Below, one piece after another: positions 12,134 to 25,413 of a DNA stretch of 64,000 nucleotides (position 1 is its first letter; every line of letters starts with the position of its first letter). This DNA comes from Myrica gale (taxonomy: Eukaryota > Streptophyta > Magnoliopsida > Fagales > Myricaceae): contig OZ005600.1 of NCBI GenBank assembly GCA_963930655.1, positions 12,651,501 through 12,715,500 on the forward strand. Reading direction: 5' to 3'. The translations under genes were made by a program, and so were the position numbers. The notes beneath the pieces are model-generated. The model did no database searches and had not been told where the DNA came from. It saw only the letters and a list, made by a program, of their open reading frames with translations.

Positions 12134-15100
12134 ATGGCAACACTTAAGGACATAGAAGTTGCAGCAGCTATCAATATCCTCAGTGCTTTGGCTTTCTTTG
12201 TGGCATTTGCCATACTTCGGCTTCAACCCATCAATGACAGGGTCTACTTTCCAAAATGGTATCTGAAGGGTCTAAGGAGCAGCCCACTGAACTGTGGTGC
12301 ATTTGCAGCCAAGTTCGTCAATTTGGACTTCAAGTCGTATATCAGGTTTTTGAACTGGATGCCAGCTGCATTGCAAATGCCAGAACCTGAACTAATTGAC
12401 CATGCAGGGTTGGATTCTGCTGTTTACTTGAGGATCTACTTAGTAGGGTATGATCTTAAAAATCATTTCCCTGTAGATTTAATGGATGACTAAGATGGAT
12501 ATTAACCATCCTTTTATAGCCAATTTCAGCACTAGGAGTTATGAGTAGTTGTTCTACATTTTCCATGTGCATGGTCATGTGAACATTTTCTGTGGATGAC
12601 TTTTTTTAGTGAAATCCGTGTTGTATGGTGAGGGTACAATACTTAAACTCAGTTTTCTCTTTTGTTCAGACTTTGATTTGTTTCTTTGCCCTTTCAGGCT
12701 AAAAATATTTGTGCCTATTGCATTCCTGGCTTTTGCAATCATGGTACCTGTGAATTGGACCAATGGCACCTTGGAGCACTCAAAGTTAGCTTATAGTGAC
12801 ATAGATAAGCTTTCTATTTCAAATATTCCAATTGGATCTCAGAGGTATGTATAACTTTCTTCTGCTATTGGGAACTTTATCTTTCTATCTGCTGTATCAT
12901 TTTTTCTATCCTCTCCTGGTCAAACGTAATTTATGGACTCTTGGTTGGCATTAAGCTCTGATTGTTCAGCGTAGCCGTACAACCTTTCCACGTATTAATA
13001 GTGGATCTTCTTCTTTTGATTCTTGCATTAGAATTTAGTACTGTAATTAAAACGTTGCCGACTGAAACATTTTACCTTCACATACATTCTTGTGCAATTG
13101 CGAGTTAAAGTTGGAATATTGTGGCTCTATAATTGTTTTGTGGCTTGGTGCCTTTGACATATAAATGCACTATCTGTTTGAATTGTAGTTTGGCCCTCTT
13201 TCACTTTTCTCATTCTGATGACTGCCTCTTGCTTCTGAAAAATAGCTTAAAAGCTATAAGTGGTGGTTTAGAACTCTTTCTTTTCTTGGTTTCAACAGCA
13301 ATATTATTGGGCACCTATATTAAACCTACTATGCAATAAAATTCCATGAAATCTTTCAACTAATACATCTAACATTTACTTGCAGATTTTGGACCCATTT
13401 AGTAATGGCTTATGTTTTTACCTTCTGGACTTGCTATGTTCTGAAAAAGGAGTACGAGATAGTAGCATCAATGAGGTTGCATTTTCTTGCATCAGAACAT
13501 CGCCGCCCTGATCAGTTTACAGTAAGTCCCATCTTCTTGCATAATCCAATTAATGGGATATGGGCCGTAAGGGCAAGTCCTTGAAGCGTGATACTTCATT
13601 CATGACATCAGAGTGAGTGATGTGGGGTGATCAGGGGGTTCAATCAGCCTAGAAAATTGTGTTTTTATCAGAAGTGATTCCTTTCTATTTTTGTTGGCAT
13701 ATATGATGGGATAAATAACAAGTACACTCAATTCTGTAACCCTTCCCGTATGTGTTTCTTCATTTATTTAGAACTTAATTACTTTGAGCCGTCTTGAGCA
13801 AATAAATGTCGAATGGAGTGATTGGTAGTAACTCCAGTCAGTATTCTGTGTCAGATGTTGGATGTTTATTTTAAATTGTTTGTATTGATCCATATGGTTA
13901 GATATTGTATTCTTTTTCGGGTTGTAACTCCAGTCAGTAAGTGTCCGGTTCACTTTCCACAACAAGGTAGCTTCAATTGGCTTGTGGTTGTGAGGCCATG
14001 GGTGACGAATAAGGCACTCCTTTTACAATTAATCGAGACCAAGGCATGAATGTTGAGGATAAAGGTAGAGGAGTGGAAAGAATTCACAACAGGATAAAGG
14101 TAAGGCGGGTGATGTTCAAGGTTTTGCGTTGTGAGTTGGTTGAAGAACATGGTGAGGAAACTTCCTGTAGATGGTTTACAGCTGCTTGGTGAGGCCGGAT
14201 GGCAGATGTTGGTCTTGGGTTGTAATTGTTGTCTCACATACAAGTGATTTAGATGGTGGGGTACACTGCTAAAGTTATCTCAAACTGGGTTGTCACTATC
14301 AATGGGATATTCCATCAGGTATTGTTTTAGGTGTTAAAGGGCAATTTAACCCTGAATCTCTTTATTACTGAGATGCAGAGAATTGTCTGTGCCTCCATGA
14401 AAAGGTTATTGTTATGAGGTAGAACATATGTCTTGTATTTTGTCAGTAGAGAGCAATTGATATTTGACTATTTTTTTTTCATGTTACTCATTCTTTTTGA
14501 TGCAGGTACTAGTAAGAAATGTGCCACCAGATCCCGACGAGTCAGTTAATGAGCTTGTGGAACACTTTTTTCTGGTCAATCATCCTGAACACTATCTCAC
14601 CCATCAGGTTTGATTCTGTGGCTCTCCATACAAACAGAGAAATAAACCACGTTTATATGTGTGCTGATTAATACAGATACTTGCATATCTACATAAATGA
14701 GTATAGCCATATGGACAGAAGCATAGATACATACATCCATACCTTCATCTTTTATTCTGACTATGAAGATCTGGTCCTAGTTTTAAATGGTGATAGGGTC
14801 TATAGATCATATCTAAAGGATGAACATTTTGAAGCCACACATGTTCATGATTCCCTTCTTAGGTACGGACTCTGAATAGGGTCATTTTAAATGGTGATAG
14901 GGTCTATAGATCATATCTAAAGGATGAACATTTTGAAGCCACACATGTTCATGATTCCCTTCTTAGGTACGGACTCTGAATAGGGTCATTTGAAAATGTA
15001 GTGTGGTTTCATTATGGTAGTTTGATGGACAACTCTAGCTTGGAAAACTTAACTTCTGACCAAGGAAGTTTGGACTGAAAATGGTTAATTGCAATGAAAT

Positions 15101-18100
15101 GAATCTATAGCATTAATCACTTTTACTCAACCACTGTGCTTCTGGTCTTACCAAGTTTGGAGTTCAATTTTTTGTTTCTGGAAATTATTCAGTAGAGAAG
15201 TTTCGTAGACTAACCCCTTCCAAATTTTGTTTGTGAACAACTTTCGGGGGGAAATTTTGGGAGAGGTAACTACATTGTTTGGCTTGCCTTCTTTACATTG
15301 ACCAAAACAGAAAATTTGTTGGGGTCAATGGCCTTGGGATGGTATAAAGATTTTTCTATCCATGTTATCAAAAGTTAGAATGCACAAGGTTGCAAACCAG
15401 TTACTGGTTGAGGGATTAATTTTCTTTAATCTAGTTTCTGACCTAGGTATACATCTGCAGGTAGTCTACAATGCAAACAAACTTTCGGAGTTAGTCAAAG
15501 AGAAGAAAAAAGTACAGAACTGGCTTGACTACTATAAAATTAAATATTCCAGAAATCAATCTAAGAGGCCTTCTTCGAAGGTATTGATCTGCTCCAGTTT
15601 CTGGCTTTTTCTTTATATTTCTGATATCTCATGGAATGTTTTTTCCGCCATAAATTAAATGAACAATCACTATCGCTTTATTTCTCACATTTGGTCATTG
15701 ATGTCTTTGTGAGCAGACTGGTTTTCTGGGTATGTGTGGAGAAAAGGTGGACGCAATTGATTTCAATACATCTAAAATTGAAAAACTTTCAGAAGAGGTA
15801 AGCAGCATTCCTTGAGCATCTTGAGTTGGCTTATTCATTTTTCATTTGAAGAGTGTAATGTCAGGTTTACTTCAGTTTCTTACCTGGATTTCTTGAAATT
15901 ACGAGTTTCCATTCTTCACTTTTGTCACAATTTTGGGGTATAAAAGTTGGTGAAAAAGTGAAGAGAGAGAAGATTTGAATGAATTTTTTATATTTATTAC
16001 ACTGGAAAAGTATGATTTGATGGGGAAAGAGATTATTTTGTAGTTTTTTTAATGAAGCCAAAATTTTGGCACTCAAACACCACTTAATCTACTTAACTTC
16101 CTCTTTGTGACTTTTCTCTTTTATGATCTTAATGATTGGATTCCAATTCGGTTGTGCATTGATTTGAAAGCAAATGATTAATGCTATGTCTTTTCATGTG
16201 TAACTGTCAGATAGCCTCAGAGAGAGAGAGGATCATTAGCAATCATAAATCGATCATGCCAGCAGCATTTGTTTCCTTCAAATCTCGATGGGGTGCAGCT
16301 GTTTGTGCACAAACTCAACAATCCAGGAATCCAACAATATGGTTAACTGAATGGGCTCCAGAGCCGAGAGATGTATATTGGGATAACCTAGCGATTCCAT
16401 ATGTTTCACTGTCCATTCGGAGGCTCATTGTTGCCATTGCTTTCTTCTTCCTTGCTTTCTGTTTCATGATCCCTATTGCATTTGTACAGTCGCTTGCAAA
16501 CATTGAAGATATTGAGAAAGTACTCCCTTTCCTGAAGCCCATAATTGAAATGTGAGTATCTTCATCCTCTTGTATGTGTTAACATATTTTCTTTACTAGG
16601 AGAAAACATTGCAGCTGAGATTACAAATGGTACCAAATGTATCTTTATCTTCCTTAGTGGTGTCATGTCTGTGGCATTTAGCATTTCATGAAAGAAGATA
16701 GAGACTTGCCAGGAAAAAAGAGAAAAGTGAAAGTATGATGTTCAGTTCATGAAAGAAGGCTTGCTGTGCAGTTAGTTGTAGGTGCAGTACCTCATTTGTG
16801 ATTTAATATAGCTTATGGTTGGACAGCAAGTAGATAGTCTGGAGGATTTTCTTCCTTCTCGGTAATTGTTAGTTCTTAGTCAGTCATAGTTTGACGGTAA
16901 CGACAGCATTTAGAATACTTTTACGTTTCCAGTTATCAAGTTTTCACTATCTACTTTGAAAATGAGTTTCCCTATCTAAGAAGTTTTTACTCTTGCTAAA
17001 AAGGAATATGTGCATAATATCATCAGCAAACTTTCGGGCATATTCCAGTTTCCACCTTTACTTTCATAGTTTCATCGATTCCACTCTTGTAGTTCTCTTA
17101 TTAGTTGGAGCTATGAAGACCGGAATTGTGTTTGTTCATGATTGTTCTGTCCTTTCCTTGCCTGCTTGTTCTACATGTAATTATCTTAAGAGTAGTAATA
17201 CACTAACATCCTCCTTTGTTTCTTGCAGGAAAGGCATAAAGTCATTTATCCAAGGTTTCCTTCCAGGAATTGCTCTGAAGATTTTTCTCATTTTTCTTCC
17301 ATCGATATTGATGCTAATGTCAAAATTTGAAGGCTTTATTTGCATTTCTGCTCTAGAGAGGAGATCTGCGACTAGATACTATATTTTTCAGTTTATTAAT
17401 GTATTTCTTGGGAGCATAATCACGGGAACTGCATTTCAACAACTAAATAATTTCATCCACCAGTCAGCAAATGAGTATGTCCTTCTCATTTATGTACTTT
17501 GGATTACATTCAGTAAACATTAATATTATTAAAATATGCCCACCGAGTAATTGTTTCTAGGGTCAGAGTACTTTAATCCTATCTTTTGTGGAGCCTTGTA
17601 GACTCGGCATTTACTTATTTTTTATTACCATCACCAACTATAAGTGGATTATTGCTTTTACGAAGTTAATTCATTTGTCAACTGCTGCCGTTGTTTAAAG
17701 TTTTCTGCATCAATGGCTTTTTATCCTTCCAGCTTGATGTAGCAATACAAGTGCACTAAGGCACTCAGATGAGAGTTCACATAGAATCAGAAAATTATTT
17801 TTCCACCGGATTTGTCCAGGAAGTGTTTCCTCAGTTTCCCTTTTGTAAAAGTTATCTGGCTGATCTCATAACATACTATGCAATCTTCACTGCTTTACAT
17901 GACTGCCATCAATCTATCATGCATATTTGTTATGTCTTATAATTTTATCTGATGTTCAGTTTTATGTATTTGCGATATAACAGTTGGTGGCTAATTCTGC
18001 AGGATCCCAAAGACAATCGGTGTGTCCATTCCTATGAAGGCAACTTTCTTCATAACTTATATAATGGTTGATGGGTGGGCTGGTGTTGCTGGAGAAATTC

Positions 18101-20097
18101 TAAGGTTGAAGCCGTTAATAATTTATCACTTGAAAAACTTTTTCTTGGTGAAGACTGAAAAGGATAGGGAAGAGGCAATGGATCCTGGAACCCTTGGTTT
18201 CAACACAGGCGAACCTCAAATACAACTGTATTTCTTACTTGGCCTTGTTTATGCGGTGGTGACTCCCATTTTGCTTCCTTTCATCATAGTATTCTTTGGC
18301 CTGGCATATGTTGTTTATCGTCATCAGGTAAAATTTGCCCTTTGTCCAACATTAGGGTTTTGGGATTTCTTCAATGTTATCATATGTTGGTAATATAACA
18401 TCAGTGATAATATATTTACGATTGATTGTTAGAGATTGCTTTGATGTAATTTCTGCGTCATCCTTTTCCTCCTCGACTAATGATCTGCTAGTCAAAAGTT
18501 ATTGAAATTAACAAAATGTGTTCTGCTAAGAAAAGAGATATTATGTACATTATTAAGCCTTGTTCTTAATAAATCTGATCTTACTTATAAAAAAACATTA
18601 TTAAGCCTTGTTCCAGTCTTCTGCCAAGAAAAAGTACTAAAAGTAGATTGTGGATCCCTTTTTAAATCACCACCTGTGAGTTACAAACACTGTTTATCCA
18701 TTTGGATCGTCGTGTTAAGATATGCTTTCCATAGATTAGTGCTAGTCTACTGTCTTGAGATTCAGTTACTCACTTTGAGAGGTCTTTATTTGGCACGGGG
18801 TGCTATCTGGCCCATGGTCATTTGTTTTCCAATTCATAGTTTTGTCCAATTTCTGTCAAGAACTTGATTAGTGCATTTTAAGACTTTGTTCTTGGATGCT
18901 GAGATTCATCCTCTGGAGTAGCAACATTTTTCCTTATTTTGTGGATGCTGGTGTCAAATGACAAGCTGTAAAGATCAGAAATGGTTGCAACTAATTAGCG
19001 CTTTGACCCTTCAAGCTTCTTGTGATTGGTATTTACTTATCTTTTATTTGAAGAGCTAGTGATATGATCATTTGGTGGAGTTGATTTATAGCTTATTCCA
19101 CAAATAGAACTTTCTTAAGAAATCAGGATGTCGTAATCTTGACAAACTTCTAAGTGTATAATATTAGCTGCACTAAGCCTAGTGTAGGCTTTTATTCGAC
19201 CTCTCTTTTCTTCAATTTGTTGCTGGGGGGAATTTATGTCCACAAGAAGTTTGAACTTTGCACTCATGACTCTCTGGTATGCATCTGCAGATTATAAATG
19301 TATACAATCAGGAGTATGAGAGTGCTGCCGCATTCTGGCCTGATGTCCATGTACGCATAATAGTTGCCCTAATTGTGTCGCAGTTGCTGCTTATGGGATT
19401 ATTAAGTACAAAACAAGCAGCTCAGTCAACTCCATTGCTCATTGCACTCCCAGTGTTGACCATATCGTTTCATTTTTTCTGCAAGGGACGTTATGAACCT
19501 GCTTTTATTAGATATCCGTTGCAGGTTTGTGGATTTGTACTTGGATTGGTTGCAGCTGGACTTGCAGTGTTTCGTACTTACTGCTGCTTCTGCGCACTGT
19601 TTTCTTCTTCCTTCCATACTCCAAAAACTCTTAGCTAGCTAATCTTTAACTACAGATTGATCAGACTTTTATTGGTGCTCTCCTTGGCTTACTGTTCTTG
19701 CTTTTTCTCGTTTGTTAGGCATTTGTTTGCCCTGCTGAATTGTTTTAATTTAAAATAAACACATCCCTTGCTTTTTTTTTCCTCTTCCTCCAATACTGCT
19801 AAGTCCAGTTTTCACTTTGGTGTATATTTTCAGGAAGCAATGATGAAAGATACCTTGGAACGTGCAAAAGAGCCAAACATGAACATGAAAGGCTTCCTTC
19901 AAAATGCATACTTGCACCCAGTTTTCAACAGCGGAGATGACAGTGAGAGTGATGCAGCTTCAGAAAATGGGGATCAGGAACCTAGGCTCGTCCCAACCAA
20001 ACGCCAATCTAGGAGGAATACACCATTGCCGAGCAAACATAGTGGTTCAGTCTCAACCCTTCCTGAAGCTGTTCAGGATCATGCACTGCTTTTATAA
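12134..20097 (+). CDS. OSCA1/CSC1-like osmosensitive cation channel
   Basis: Eleven coding exons: 12134-12447, 12698-12844, 13386-13521, 14506-14607, 15461-15580, 15717-15797, 16211-16551, 17229-17474, 18003-18327, 19291-19524, 19834-20097. All junctions keep frame and give about 769 residues, the usual length of OSCA1 proteins. Seen: an N-terminal membrane helix (about 8-30), the RLQPINDRVYFPKWYLKGLR stretch, two further helices (about 105-180), a long cytosolic loop (about 195-365), then a block of helices from about 366 to 670 including GFLPGIALKIFLIFLPSILM, and a hydrophilic tail rich in S/D/E. Known: OSCA/TMEM63 proteins are dimeric mechanically or osmotically gated cation channels of the plasma membrane that let in calcium. 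It belongs to the At4g15430/At3g21620 branch as I remember it; which OSCA1 number applies is not decided. No damage seen. Intron 4 (14608-15460) holds a perfect 104-bp tandem duplication. Confidence 0.93.
14781..14988. repeat. Perfect 104-bp tandem duplication
   Basis: The segment 14781-14884 (starting TTTTAAATGGTGATAGGG) is repeated at 14885-14988 with no difference I can see. Both copies lie inside the fourth coding-region intron of the OSCA-like gene. The identity implies a recent event or an assembly artefact. Confidence 0.85.
15895..16080. mobile_element. MITE remnant, GTGTTTG family
   Basis: The right end GCCAAAATTTTGGCACTCAAACAC matches in plan the ends of the elements at 4663 and 20435, and the inside shares GTGAAAAAGTGAAGAGAGAG and TTTGATGGGGAAAGAGATTAT phrases. 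The left end is less clear. It lies in an intron of the OSCA-like gene. Confidence 0.45.
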
Positions 20098-20434
20098 TTT
20101 ATAGTATGATTGTGGACGCTTCTTTCACTGTATATGTTACCTCAGGAGGTTTAAGAATAGGCAGTTTTAGTTCAGCCTCCTCCTGCACGCAAGATAGGGA
20201 AAAAGGGTGAAACGGGTATACATGAGTTTTCTACTCCTTGCACCTGCTGGGCTTTTAGTTTTGGTTGAAATTGAATTTTGCATAAGTGCTGATTAGAGAG
20301 GAGAATTTAGACACCCTTTGGGATAATTGAACACTTTTGTAGTACACATCTTTACACAGTTAGTTGATATTTCTAAGATGGAAAAGTTTTGATCCCCCCT
20401 GTTCAAGAGCCCTTGTTGGTAAGCCTCACTATGG

Positions 20435-20628
20435 GTGCGTTTGAAGTGTAAAATTTTACACTTTTTAAAATTTTAACACAATAAAAAAAATACAATATAA
20501 TCTCTTTTTCCCCGTCACATAATTACTTTTCAATATAATAAATATTAAAAATCATCTCTCTCTTCACTTTTTCACCAAATAGAATATCCTAAAATTTTAA
20601 CCTTCCCAAAATTTTAACACTCAAACAC
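20435..20628. mobile_element. Small MITE, GTGTTTG family
   Basis: The element begins GTGCGTTTGAAGTGTAAAAT and ends AAAATTTTAACACTCAAACAC, so the ends are near inverted repeats. The core includes ATCTCTCTCTTCACTTTTTCACC, the reverse complement of the core of the copies at 4663 and 15895. It follows the 3' UTR of the OSCA-like gene. Confidence 0.6.
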
Positions 20629-20736
20629 AACCCTATGTCGATTTTCTTCATCTGAATTTCGGTTTATTTTTTTAAGGATTATTTAACCTTGGAAATGAAT
20701 GCCATTCGAGGAAAGAGATACCTCTCATCAGAAACT

Positions 20737-21025
20737 CCCCCCGGCCGCGGACAAGGATTCCCTGCTAAGAAAGAATTACCTAATGTGTCCTAACAGGCCA
20801 TTGGATGGATGACAACACATTAATGAATCCATCCAATAGTCTGTATTAATGACAGCACATTAATGAATCAATTAAGAAAGTTTTTCTTTTTGATTTTGTA
20901 TTTTTTAACATTTAATACAGACCATTGAATGGATTCATTAATGTTTTGTCATTCATCCAATGGTCTGTTAGGACACATTAGGTAATTCTTTCTTAGGAGG
21001 GAATCCTTCTCCCCAGCCGCGGGGG
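20737..21025. mobile_element. Fold-back MITE with GC-rich tips
   Basis: The left arm (CCCCCCGGCCGCGG, then AAGAAAGAATTACCTAATGT) is repeated in reverse at the right end (ACATTAGGTAATTCTTTCTT, then CCCCAGCCGCGGGGG). The arms are about 120 bases long and the loop is short and T-rich. The flanks CAGAAACT (20729-20736) and CAGTAACT (21026-21033) match at 7 of 8 positions, a likely 8-bp target duplication. Non-coding. Confidence 0.75.
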
Positions 21026-21159
21026 CAGTAACTTGTAAGGTAATCTGAATGCTCTATCCAGAGGCTTTGCATATATTCACATATTGAAAAGGGTGAAAAA
21101 CGAGGGGAAAAGTCATTTTGATATTTTCTTGCTGGGCAAACATTCCCTCAACTTGCGTG

Positions 21160-21183
21160 TATATATATATATATATATATATA
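21160..21183. repeat. (TA)n microsatellite
   Basis: A pure TA run of about 12 units lies in the spacer before the DUF212 gene. The remainder of 21026-21543 is spacer and probable promoter; CT/GA tracts near 21470-21510 are common in plant core promoters. Confidence 0.85.
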
Positions 21184-21543
21184 AAAGGAAATTCCCTCAA
21201 CTTGTCATACCTTTGCATGGACGCGTAGATTTTGCATCAAATAAAGCGAGGAATACAAATAAAACAAAGCGTTTGTGCCAGAGCTTCTTCCGTATTCCAA
21301 TTTTTTTGAATAATAAAATATAATCTCCCAACAAGCAAGGATACGTATATAATTGTATCACGCTGTATAGTATGGGAATATCGGTTCGGTTGGGAGTCGG
21401 ACGCCTAAGCCGAAGTCATCCAACGCATCTTCTGGGCCCATGGTTTTCCTCGAAGGTGGACTAATCGAACTCTCTCTCCAATTTCAGAGGGGAGAGAGGG
21501 AGAAAGTGTGAGAGAGGTTCGTAGGGGTATCCGGATTGGTTAG

Positions 21544-24177
21544 ATGGACGAGGTGATGACTGTAGCGGATGCGACCGCAGGCAGCAGAACGACATCCTCG
21601 TCTTTCTCAACAACGGCAACACCAACCTCCTGGCTCCCTTGGAACCTTCCTCTCCTCTCGGCCTTACTCGCCTGCGCTCTGGCCCAGTTCCTCAAGCTCT
21701 TTACCACATGGTCCTGACGATCCCTCTGTCTCTATTTCTTAATTTCGAGTTTTTTCTTTTGACAATTCATAACAATAAATTGCTAGATTAGTTAGTAGCT
21801 TTGAGATCTCAGAGTATTGCTTTTGTGGTGCTTACATATTGGGATGGTTTGATCTTAGTCAGTAATGAACGAAATTTATCGATCAATGTATATAAATGGG
21901 TTTCTTTGTCAACTGCAAAACCACAGTTTGTTCTTTGGTTTTATTTGTTAATTTGACTTATTTAACCACAATTATAAAAATGTATGCAAGTTTGTAGTCT
22001 TTTCCCTTGAAGTTTGTGAGTTTTCTTTCAAAATAATTCCTCACCACATTGTTTGCAAAGTGGGATTTAATAGCTGTTTACAATGACGAAATGGTACAAT
22101 CATGGTCTTCGATCGTGTAATAACAGGACCACTTTTATTTTGAAATAACAGCCCAATTTATTTGTCGTAGATGCTCAGGTATAAAGAGAAGAGATGGGAT
22201 TCTAAAAGGATACTTGATTCCGGTGGAATGCCTTCGTCCCATTCTGCAACCGTGACAGCTCTAGCAGCGGCTATTGCTCTCCAAGATGGAGCAGGTGGAC
22301 CGGCTTTTGCTGTTGCACTGGTCTTGGCGTGTGTTGTATGTACTTCCTAACCATTTCCTTCGTCCTTTTTTATGGTCTTGTCCTCTTAATGCCTCATTTC
22401 CTAATTGTTATGTAATACTGGTCACTATTACCCGAGTGTTCACTTATTAGGAAGGTGACGACCATTAGCATAAGCTCACTCGGAGGCTTGTTGTCTGTGA
22501 ATGAAGGATATTAGGGATCAGGGTTTCATCAGTAGTTGAATTCCTGCAAAAGGCTGTTATTTTGTTTTCAACTATAATTGATGTGTGATACTAACCCACC
22601 TTTGTCTCGGAGGACTATTAACGTTGAGATCAAATAGTGCTTTTCAGGTTGCATACAAGCAGTCTAAAATGTCTCTGAAATAATTGAATCACAATGTTTT
22701 CTAGGTTGTTGGTTGGTGAGGTCATGAATGTTCTTACTTTTGTATAGTTAGTAGTTATCGTTTTGGGATTCGGTTGACTCTGGAAATGCTACTGTGCAAG
22801 ATTGTGTGATTGATTGTTTCAACATGTTTGCAGGTGATGTATGATGCCTCAGGGGTAAGACTTCATGCGGGTCGTCAGGCTGGAGTAAGTTGTTCTTTAT
22901 ATGAACCTTGATTGCTTCTACTTTGTGGCACTTTCAGGGACACAGACCCCTTTCATTATTATTATTTTCTTTTGGGTAATGCTTTATGTGATTGTTGTAT
23001 GGTTGTCCTCGCAGTTGCTGAATCAAATTGTTTGTGAGCTTCCTCCAGAACATCCTTTATCCAACATAAGACCGCTACGTGATTCCCTTGGGCATACTCC
23101 ACTTCAGGTCCATTTTCATTCTTGCGACTTAATTTTCATTTCCTCTGTTTCTCTGGTCTATTTCTATCTGCGGGGCATCCATGATTAGTTTAAAATCATA
23201 TCACTTATAGGGCGTAGGTGTTTGACCCAGTGCATTATGCTGTATGCAATCTATTGGGCAACAGAGTTTATTGGGAATTTGACTTGTCAGTTGCAGATAG
23301 AGAGAGGACATAAAAAGAAAACGTAGAGAGGACAGAAAAAGAAAACTAAAGACTTTTTTTTCTTGAAAATGCTCAAACCATTACCATAAAATCACCGAAA
23401 AAGGGAGTCCGAATCACAAGCTAAAATAGAGAAAGGAATACGACTAGAATCAAAGAAACCAGACAAATGAAAACGAGCTGCCCATTGCGCCAAAAGGTGG
23501 GCTTGCTGATTAATCCTCCTTGGGACCCAATGGATAGCAACCCCTCTCCTTGACATTATAGGTAAATACGATGTTTAATGCTTCACCCATGCAATACCAT
23601 TACAATCCCAAGATGAGAATGGTTAGTCAGATTCTCGCATTGTACAATACCAAGAGGGAACTATTATTTTCAATCTGAGGGAAGGAAAAACACTGAATTG
23701 GCTCTCAGAAAATGAACTTAGTTTTCCAAAACTGGAGTTTGTCCACAAATCATTTCCTGCCTTCCAGTAGCCAATCTCTCATCATGCTTACTTATTCAAG
23801 AATTTCCAGGAAATTCTCTCTCTCTCTCTCTCTCTCTCAGTAAGCCGTGTACAAAAGAAAACTCTGGAATATTATATGGCATATATGGATTCACCATTCA
23901 AATAACGGCCTTTGGTTTGTACTCTCCATGTAAGGCCTGAGAGCATATGTTGTTGGTTATATTTGATTCATAGAAGAGTAAGCTTACAATATCTTGCTCA
24001 CGTGCGCATGTAAAGTACTACTAGAGTTGGATGACATTTTGTTATGAGGAGTTAGTTCTCCTTCCATAAATATATTGATCTGTAGAAACTACCACTCCTT
24101 TTATTTGGCCGGTACAGGTTGTTTCTGGTGCTGTGCTGGGATGCATGGTTGCTTATCTGATGAGAAACTCCAATTAG
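21544..24177 (+). CDS. DUF212 acid phosphatase/haloperoxidase-related membrane protein
   Basis: Coding exons are 21544-21710, 22179-22335, 22834-22884, 23015-23107 and 24118-24177, giving 175 residues. The first exon ends ACATG with donor GTCCTG; reading on would meet a stop at once, so the splice is needed. Seen: a Ser/Thr-rich N-terminus (1-30), a membrane helix (about 33-52), then the conserved GGMPSSHSATV motif (H77), a helix (about 90-108), HAGRQA, ELPPEHPLSNIRPLRDSLGH and a final helix. Known: the family (DUF212, PAP2-like fold) is annotated as acid phosphatase/vanadium-dependent haloperoxidase-related because of the SSHS and HTP-type motifs; no substrate is established. In Arabidopsis a member (At3g21610, from memory) is the direct neighbour of an OSCA gene, as here. 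The last intron (1010 bases) contains a (CT)n tract at 23815-23838. Confidence 0.88.
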
Positions 24178-24317
24178 GATATCAAATCACCATTTGTTCT
24201 CTCTTATTTCAAGTTTGGATTCATGTAAACTACTTGTAATGTGGATACTCTTGTAGTGCAACTACATTTCGTTGAATCTTATTCAGCTATAGGCTTCGGA
24301 TTTCTCTTTAATTCTTG

Positions 24318-24650
24318 GGCAAAAGTCATACTTCGCCCCGTAATTATAGTGCAATATCAACTTCGACAACTCAAGTATCAAAATGGCGATTTACACCCTT
24401 TAACTTTTGAAAGTATTCAATGTACGCCTACCCATCCAAATCAAGTGTTGAGTTTGACGAAAAAAGATGCAAAATAATCAAAATATCCCTCCAATACAAA
24501 ATATTAAAAAAAGTAATGTTTTTATATAAAATTATAGAAACTCTATTACGGTAATTTTTTGAATTTTATTTATCTTATATTTAATTTTTAAATTTTAGTT
24601 TGGAGGGACATTTTGGTCATTTTGTCTTTTTCTCTCTCAAATTGAGACTT
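24318..24650. mobile_element. Truncated relative of MITE at 644
   Basis: The start GGGCAAAAGTCATACTTCGCC and the inner arms (AAAATATCCCTCCAA and its reverse TTGGAGGGACATTTTGGTC) resemble the arms of the element at 644-1146. The right outer arm is missing or degraded. Confidence 0.5.
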
Positions 24651-24777
24651 AATGAAAACAATAATACGACCTCCTTAGGGTTAGATTCCCTTCACCTAAG
24701 GTATATATATGAATCCATGCATTTGAGTCCAATCAGGATTCTGAAACGCTAAGAAATTCGAAATTTGATCTCAATTC

Positions 24778-25013
24778 GCTCCAGCCAGGCAGCAAGCTTA
24801 AGGCAGACGTACTTTCTCAGTGCTGATTCTTCAAATTTGCTCAAGCATGAGGTCGAGCTATAGACCAACGAAACATCTCTGTAAAAAGTTGCATAATTTG
24901 CTCGAGCTACCTAGACCACGACTGGCGAGTGAAATCTCTCAGAAAATTCACTATCATTAGCTCGAGACAAATAGCCCACGTCTGGCGAGTGAAACCTCTC
25001 TGTGATCTTCGTA
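24778..25013. repeat. Four-unit ~60-bp tandem array
   Basis: Units start at about 24778, 24840, 24900 and 24960 with GCTC(A/G/C)AG. Units three and four share GGCGAGTGAAA(C/T)CTCTC. The spacing of the last three starts is exactly 60 bases. The units have diverged and I recognise no known satellite. Confidence 0.65.
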
Positions 25014-25413
25014 CATGGTTTTCTTGAGCATAGATTAGGTAGACAACATATAATTTCATAGCTTGAGTCCTCTAGGGAGATTAACCACTTGTCTTCTTAC
25101 ACACTTACTTAAGTCACTTTGAGAATTTGAGACACAATTACAACTCAGTTTGGACGACACCGAATAAGCCGATACAAATAGACACCGACAAAGTGGCTAT
25201 AAAAACGGGGGGAAGATGACGACTAGATGGACTTTGTAGCGGCCCCAAAATGGAATGGATGGAGTTTCTGCTAAAAATTAGTATTTTTTCTTGTTTACAA
25301 GATATTCAAATGGGAATTCACAAAAAATTTCCGTACATGAAAGCAAAGATCTTGGAATCTCCGACCAACGATTGTTCCATAGTTTCATAGTTTCACATAA
25401 CATTATGTTCACC

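Noticed and set aside
24778-25013. CRISPR-like regular 60-bp spacing
   Set aside because: Units are contiguous diverged tandem repeats without distinct spacers, in a plant nuclear genome.
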